Part shown: piece by piece, positions 58,668 to 64,000 of the stretch
Position numbering within the stretch: position 1 is the stretch's first letter
How the letters are laid out: each line of letters starts with the position of its first letter
NCBI GenBank assembly: GCA_003991915.1
Contig: RQTK01000417.1
Coordinates: forward strand, 95,596 to 159,595
Length of the DNA: 64,000 nucleotides
Direction: 5' to 3'
Source of the DNA: Elysia chlorotica
Lineage: Eukaryota > Mollusca > Gastropoda > Plakobranchidae
Notes under the pieces: generated by a model
Databases searched by the model: none
What the model saw: only the letters and a program-made list of their open reading frames with translations
Told to the model about the DNA's origin: nothing
Position numbers and translations under genes: made by a program

Positions 58668-61600
58668 CAGGTTGGCGGAGGAGCGGGTCAGGTCGCTGCT
58701 GAGCGATGTGGCTGAGCAGGTGCCGTACTCGCTGACGACAGAGGGCGGCTCGTTCAGATGCTGGGGGGAGTCCACCCACCGGGACCTCTGCACCAGCAGT
58801 CTGAGGGGGGGGGGGGCAGAAGAAGAGAGAAAAGGGAAAACGAGCATCACGTGGAGGTAAGATATTTTACGTTTGAGAGAGATGGGAGTAAGAGAGTGAA
58901 GGGCGAGGAGAGGGGGTGGGGGTGGGGTGTAGACAGACAGACAGGCAGAGATATAATGAGAGATATAGATAGATACAAAGAGGAAGATAGAGAGATTTAA
59001 ATATATGATTTTTATCTTTAATCTTTACGATTTTCTATCAAATTTTTAAAGGTTTTGAACGAATTTAATTGCATCAGTATCTTTCTTTCAACATCACGTT
59101 GTATACAAATTACTATAAATGATGCATTTAAATTGTATTGTGAAATGACATTATAAGTAAAAAAAAAAGAAGCCGTCGCAGCAGGTCATAATGCTAGTTA
59201 TTTCATGCACAGTAATCAAGTGAGTGCTACGGCGCACTATACCAGGCTTGCCCTCACCGTCTCTGGCGGCACAGCATGGAGGTGATGAGCGCAGTCAGCA
59301 GGAACACGGTGCCAGTGGTCACCCCCAGCACGGCCGGCCAGTGGCGGGTCAAGGCCTGGCCCACGTCCGTCAGGCTGGCCCGCGGGGAGCCGTACCGCTT
59401 CACGGGCTGCGGCAGCGATACGTTGTGGTCGACAGTCAAAGGGTTAACGTTGGTCCGCCCCGCGTGCGCAGACTCGGTGGGTCCTGGGGTGAAGAGCGCC
59501 GTGTGGGGGATGTGCAGCGCAGGCAGCCGGTTGGCCTGCTGGTCTTTGGGTTGAGGGAAGTTCCTGTCACGGTTCTCTTCACTACTGCCCTCTCGAACTG
59601 TGCTTTTTGTGAACAAACTCTGTCCGCCTTGGCTGTTCTCTGTGGGTGATTTAGTATGTAAAATAAACCCGTTCTCTGGCAGGCTAACCTCTGGTAGGAA
59701 TGACTTGCTCAACAACTTTTCGTTTGGCGGAGAACTTCGGTTGGGTAGTCTATTGGTCTTTACGTGAATATTCCAAGGTACGGGATCCGGCTTTGGGCCC
59801 ATGCTCTTTCCTGATGCTCCCACATAGTTCCCATCCTCGTCCATTCCGAACAGTGCGTAGTCCAGGGTTTGTGCGGAATGCTCCGAACTACCCCCTGATT
59901 CTGTAATGGTGACGGGAAACGGACTTGATCTAGAGCTTCCTTGGGTTTTATTTGCCACGAGAGATTCATTCAGCAACTTTTGTTCGTCAAGATCATATTG
60001 TTTCTGCTCATGGTCCGTGCTACTGGATTTGGCCCAGGGAGCATCGCTGGTTATATTTCCAAGAAATATTTGCTCTTTCCTGGAATCGTTAGTAGTTGCG
60101 TAGAAATGAGCATGTGTAGAGTTTGTCTTTCCAATAGTTGATATATTGGACGTGGTACTGCGGACCGGAGGTACATGTTCGGCACTGGTTTCCGGGTGAG
60201 TCTGGTTGAAGGTCATTGGATCCTCCTGGTCCTTCGTGCTGTCCCTGTCAACATTGGGTAACCCACGGAGCACCAAAGTGCCCAGAGACAGGTTCACCAG
60301 TTTTGCTATTCCTTCTCTAATGATGGACATGTTATCATCACCGTATTTCCTACTGAGGTCTAAACTAGACAGTGTGACTTCCTCGGTCTTATTTTTACTA
60401 GAGGTGACCTTTGGTAAAATATTCAATTTATTAATAGTTAAATTGTCCTCGAATTGTTTCAGATTAAATTCAAAAGTTTTGTTTTCGAAATGTCTAGTCT
60501 GATTCAACACTTTCATTATAGTGTTGCCCTGCAGATTTTTGTTGAGACTATTTGAAAAACTCCCTTGAAGAGATAGGTTTGTAAAGCTCATGGAATTATT
60601 ATATTCGTATTTGGGATCGCCTACCCTAGGTGTCTTACAAGCTTGATCACCTTCGCAGGTGGTTCCATCATCGTGGGTCGTGACTGTGGCATCATCATCA
60701 GCCTTTATGCTGGCGATGTACGCCTCTGGGAGCTCGGCGGCTGAACTGGGTCGCGCGCCGGTCACGACAGAGATGGAGGGTGATGCTGGTTCGGTGGCAG
60801 CGGGAGAGATAGAAACGCCAGGATCCGTCAACTCGGGAACGTATGTATTATGTGTTTTCTGCCGAATGTTCGAAACAGTTACAACTCGATTATAAACATT
60901 TTGGTTTGTTGTTGATTGGCTAAGTTCTGAGCTGTTTGAATTAGGCTTGAGAGTGGGAACTGAATCTCTTGAACCAAGCTGTGTTATGAATTCACGATCC
61001 AACTCTGAGGATTTCTGATTTCTCGTTGGATGAAACTTGTTACCAATAACGTTTTTTATCTTGTCACTTACAGCCTGTATCTTTCTAAATATGGATTCAA
61101 AGGACACATCATCCGTTGCAGTGAACAAGTTGTAGAAATTCCCGTCAATGAGTTTAGGTGAAGTCTCTATGCTATCCGTGGTGGACGGCAAAGCCATACT
61201 CTGACCAGTTGCTGTGCGACTTGTAGACAGAGGCTTCTCCGAGGTAGCTGTAGACACTGGTCTGGTTCTATTGAAGGTCTCTAGAGATCTGTATACAGTT
61301 ATTGGCGGCACATTAAATTCTTCTTGATCATCATTTGTAACATTGGTTTGAATCACGTTTTGGCTACTATTCCTCAGTAACGCCCAGTCAGGAACAGTTT
61401 TGTTTTCAAAATAATTATCGAGGAACCTTACACGCTTCTGTGTCGTATTTGATGTAATCATCAAGTTAGCTGTTTTGTTTGCAGTTCCAATGTTATTGTC
61501 AAATTTGTCGTTCCGACCTACAGAGCTAGAAGCAGTAGATACGTCGAGGTTTAGGATGTTGTATTGCCATTCATTGTTCAAAAATTTATCCGTAAATGTG

Positions 61601-64000
61601 GACTCTATTCCATGCGAACCATCATTGTTTGTTTCTTCATTCTGAACTTTCGCCAGCTCACGGTGTGGTCTTGCGCTGTTTGCGATATCCTGCAGGAGGT
61701 TGTCGTCTGTTTTTTCCCCACCAAAAATATTCTCAAAGGCAGGGAGTGATGGACTCCACGGTGACGTTACCTCCCTATACCTTGATGTCCCAGAGTTGTC
61801 TGTGCTTGTGTTTAGTCTATGATCTGTATCGCGCCATTCTCTGTCGTGGCTGGGCGAGAAGGGCTCACGTGTGGCGATCGCGTCCACACGGGTAGACTGG
61901 GAGTCTCGAATCGCTGGGCCGCCTGTATTTACCGTTGAGATGTTTTGCTGAGGACTAGGCTGTTCCTTGGTATATTCATCTACTGCCAGAGTGAAATTAC
62001 TTTCCTTTACTGTTGGATCTCTTTGCTTAGTGAAGGAGACAGGAAAACTGGCTTCTTGGTGCGTTGGACGATTGGTACTAGATACAAATATTTTGTTTTC
62101 TGACAAATTAAGACTTTTAATTTCAATATTGCCGCGCTTGTTGTTGGTTTTTTCATGATATAAAGAATCGATCAAGTGAAAGTCATTATTGTTTTTCTTG
62201 GTTGACTGCCAGATAGATGGCGCGTCTTGTGCAGGGAAGGTCTCGGCCTTCCTAGTATTGGTGGGCCCCTTAACTCTTACTGCATCGACGCCGCCGCTTT
62301 CTCTACTTGGTTGCCAAGGTTGCAAGCGAGCTTGCGGATGAACCATGACGCTATCAAACATGGAGTGCGGCGCATGCGTTGTTGTGCTGAGTAGTAAGGC
62401 CTGAGAGAAGTTTGAAGTAAGTGTTTGCGGAGTAAACCTCTCACGTGGTAGGCTCTCTGCTAGGTTGTTCGTATCGGTAACAGATTCTGCTTTTACAACG
62501 CGTTGGCTAGGTTCTGTATTGAAAGGCTTAGATGAAAGAAATGTTTTAGTTAAGGCTGAATTTGACGTCTTCGTTTTGAAATATTTTGAGCCTATGGTTG
62601 CACCAAGAAAAGGTGTTTTAATAGTACGTGTAAGACCTTCTGAATTCTCTCGGATTTTATAAATATCAACATTTTTCGTTGTGGTCAAAATCTTAGATGA
62701 CTCGAATGCTAAATCCTTGTCAGAGTGTCCACCTTTCAATGTTTTCCGCCATGTTGTCCTTTGTCCCGCGCCCTGTGATTGTGGAGACGTGACTGCTTGG
62801 GTCGAAACTCGAGTAGCCGTTTTGCCTGATGAACTTGACTCTGGAGGTTTGTCAGTGGAGGTTGGTTCAAAACCTGCTCTTGCTCGTGACGTCGACCATG
62901 ACTGAGTATTGTAGAGTTCTGGCAACAGTTCTCCAGATAAGTAATCGTGCTTAAAATCTTGTTTACTGGGTGTTTCAGTCAAGGGATAGTTATGTGGGGA
63001 CGAACCGTTTACAACAGTTTTCCTATGAAAGCGTTTTGCAGATCTTGATTTATTACTTTCCGATTTCCTTTCAAAAGAACCAACCTTCCTTCCGTTGGGT
63101 ATTCTTTCAACAGGCATCTCTGTTTTTAATTTTGTTAGGGCATTCGTTAATTGGTGTCTCGGACTAAAATCTACTCCCGGTTTTAAAGAAGTCGGTTTTA
63201 TTTCCGATACGACACCTTTTGTGGAGACAGAATCTAACAATGTTTCGAGCTCACTGTGTGTGGATCGTGAGTCAGGTCGGTCAAAGATTTCTGATGCATA
63301 CGCACTAAGGCTTTTTGCAACAGCTCCATCGGAGCTCTCAACATTCTCAACTGATCCAACTTCACTCTGAGAACTGGTCGTTCTTGGTGGCAGAACTGTA
63401 AAGGGTCGTGTCCTGGCAGCCTCGTGCGGTGCTTGCTGATTCTCAACTCCATAATCGTGTAAAGAAATTCTGACTACATCCAATTCTTGCGGAGGTTTTC
63501 CCGTTGTGTGAAACAAGTGATTTTCCTGTGTGAGCAATGCGTCAAGCTGCAAGAACAGACTGGAGTCGTCAAGGTACTCTTCGAGCTCCGTATAATCTCC
63601 CTGGGGTGCAATGCTTTCCGAGGCATCAGGCGTCGTGTGTTCTCTGTGTTGGGCTGTCGTGTGGTCAGGGTCGGAATACAATTCCTCTGTTTCCGGGTAT
63701 TTCACAGGGTCAACATAGACGTAGTATGAAGAAACTTCAGGAGTAATTTTGACAAATTCTTTGGTTGTCTTTTGTTTTGAAATATGTTCATTTAATTCGT
63801 GTCTCTTTCTACCATAAGAGACAGAGTCTATATCTGGCTTCTCAGAATACACGTTTTCCCCACCTAAGTTATCAGGCACAAATTTCTCTTTCCGGACGAA
63901 CCTGTTTGCATTTTTCAGGCGGAGCTGATGGTAGAGACCTTTTCTGCCTGGGTGTAACTTAATCCCCCTGTTTTCATAAAATTGGTCAGAAGTTTTCGAC
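58662..64000 (-). CDS. Giant N-glycosylated single-pass membrane protein, 3' part (partial)
   Basis: Two minus-strand exons: one from beyond 64000 to 59258 (over 1,580 codons, open through the right edge; GTG at 63879 is not a real start), and a last exon 58800-58662. The frame's TGA at 59256-59254 is in the intron: CAGAGACG/GTGAGG is a donor, and a pyrimidine-tract CAG ends at 58801. The ectodomain is Ser/Thr/Asn-rich, apparently disordered, with roughly 30 NxS/T sites and only two cysteines (CEGDQAC, about 60640-60665). A transmembrane helix follows (AVLGVTTGTVFLLTALITSM, about 59275-59335), then CRQRR and a cytoplasmic tail of about 45 residues ending SSANLV. Dibasic KR sites occur (RKRH, PVKRYG). 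No known domain was recognised; a mucin-like surface or adhesion role is inference. The N-terminus and signal peptide are off the window. Confidence 0.8.

Noticed and set aside
59224..59649. 141-residue plus-strand frame
   Set aside because: Antisense shadow of the GC-rich end of the membrane protein exon.

Overview
The window looks like nuclear DNA from an animal, most likely a gastropod mollusc. The genes have many introns with GT..AG borders. The intergenic DNA is AT-rich and full of microsatellites, tRNA-derived SINEs and decayed non-LTR retrotransposons, and palindromic strings such as AGATCT/TCTAGA and AGGCCT recur. The mollusc assignment is inference from repeat style and protein character; no database search was possible.

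Layout. (1) 1-2.2 kb: the first three coding exons of a secreted or lysosomal histidine acid phosphatase on the minus strand, continuing off the left edge. (2) 2.2-27.9 kb: a gene-poor stretch. It holds a broken LINE (2.7-4.0 kb), a tandem duplication of about 2 kb (7.6-11.9 kb) with a SINE in the first copy, a second LINE remnant (15.5-16.2 kb), an unassigned exon-like ORF (17.6-17.8 kb), a 99-base sequencing gap and many simple repeats. (3) 28.1-39.5 kb: a nuclear lamin gene on the plus strand with ten coding exons (about 587 residues), ending in a CaaX box. Part of exon 4 reads only on the opposite strand, as if 99 bp had been inverted. A possible alternative last exon without a CaaX box lies at 41.4 kb. 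(4) 47.3-52.8 kb: RNASEH2A on the plus strand, seven coding exons and 301 residues, with an antisense LINE in intron 2. (5) 53-58.5 kb: no gene seen; probably partly the 3' UTR of the last gene. (6) 58.66-64.0 kb: the 3' part of a minus-strand gene for a huge, disordered, heavily N-glycosylated single-pass membrane protein, open through the right edge. Its stop codon falls inside a 22-bp minisatellite.

The genes are not a functional cluster. Lamin and RNase H2A are nuclear housekeeping genes in tandem, the acid phosphatase is divergent from lamin across about 26 kb of repeats, and the membrane protein gene is convergent with RNASEH2A. No CRISPR, bacterial or viral system was seen. The strongest unusual signals are the lamin exon 4 micro-inversion, the possible CaaX-less lamin tail, the Cys-poor giant ectodomain with its misleading terminal stop, and the structured minisatellite at that gene's 3' end.
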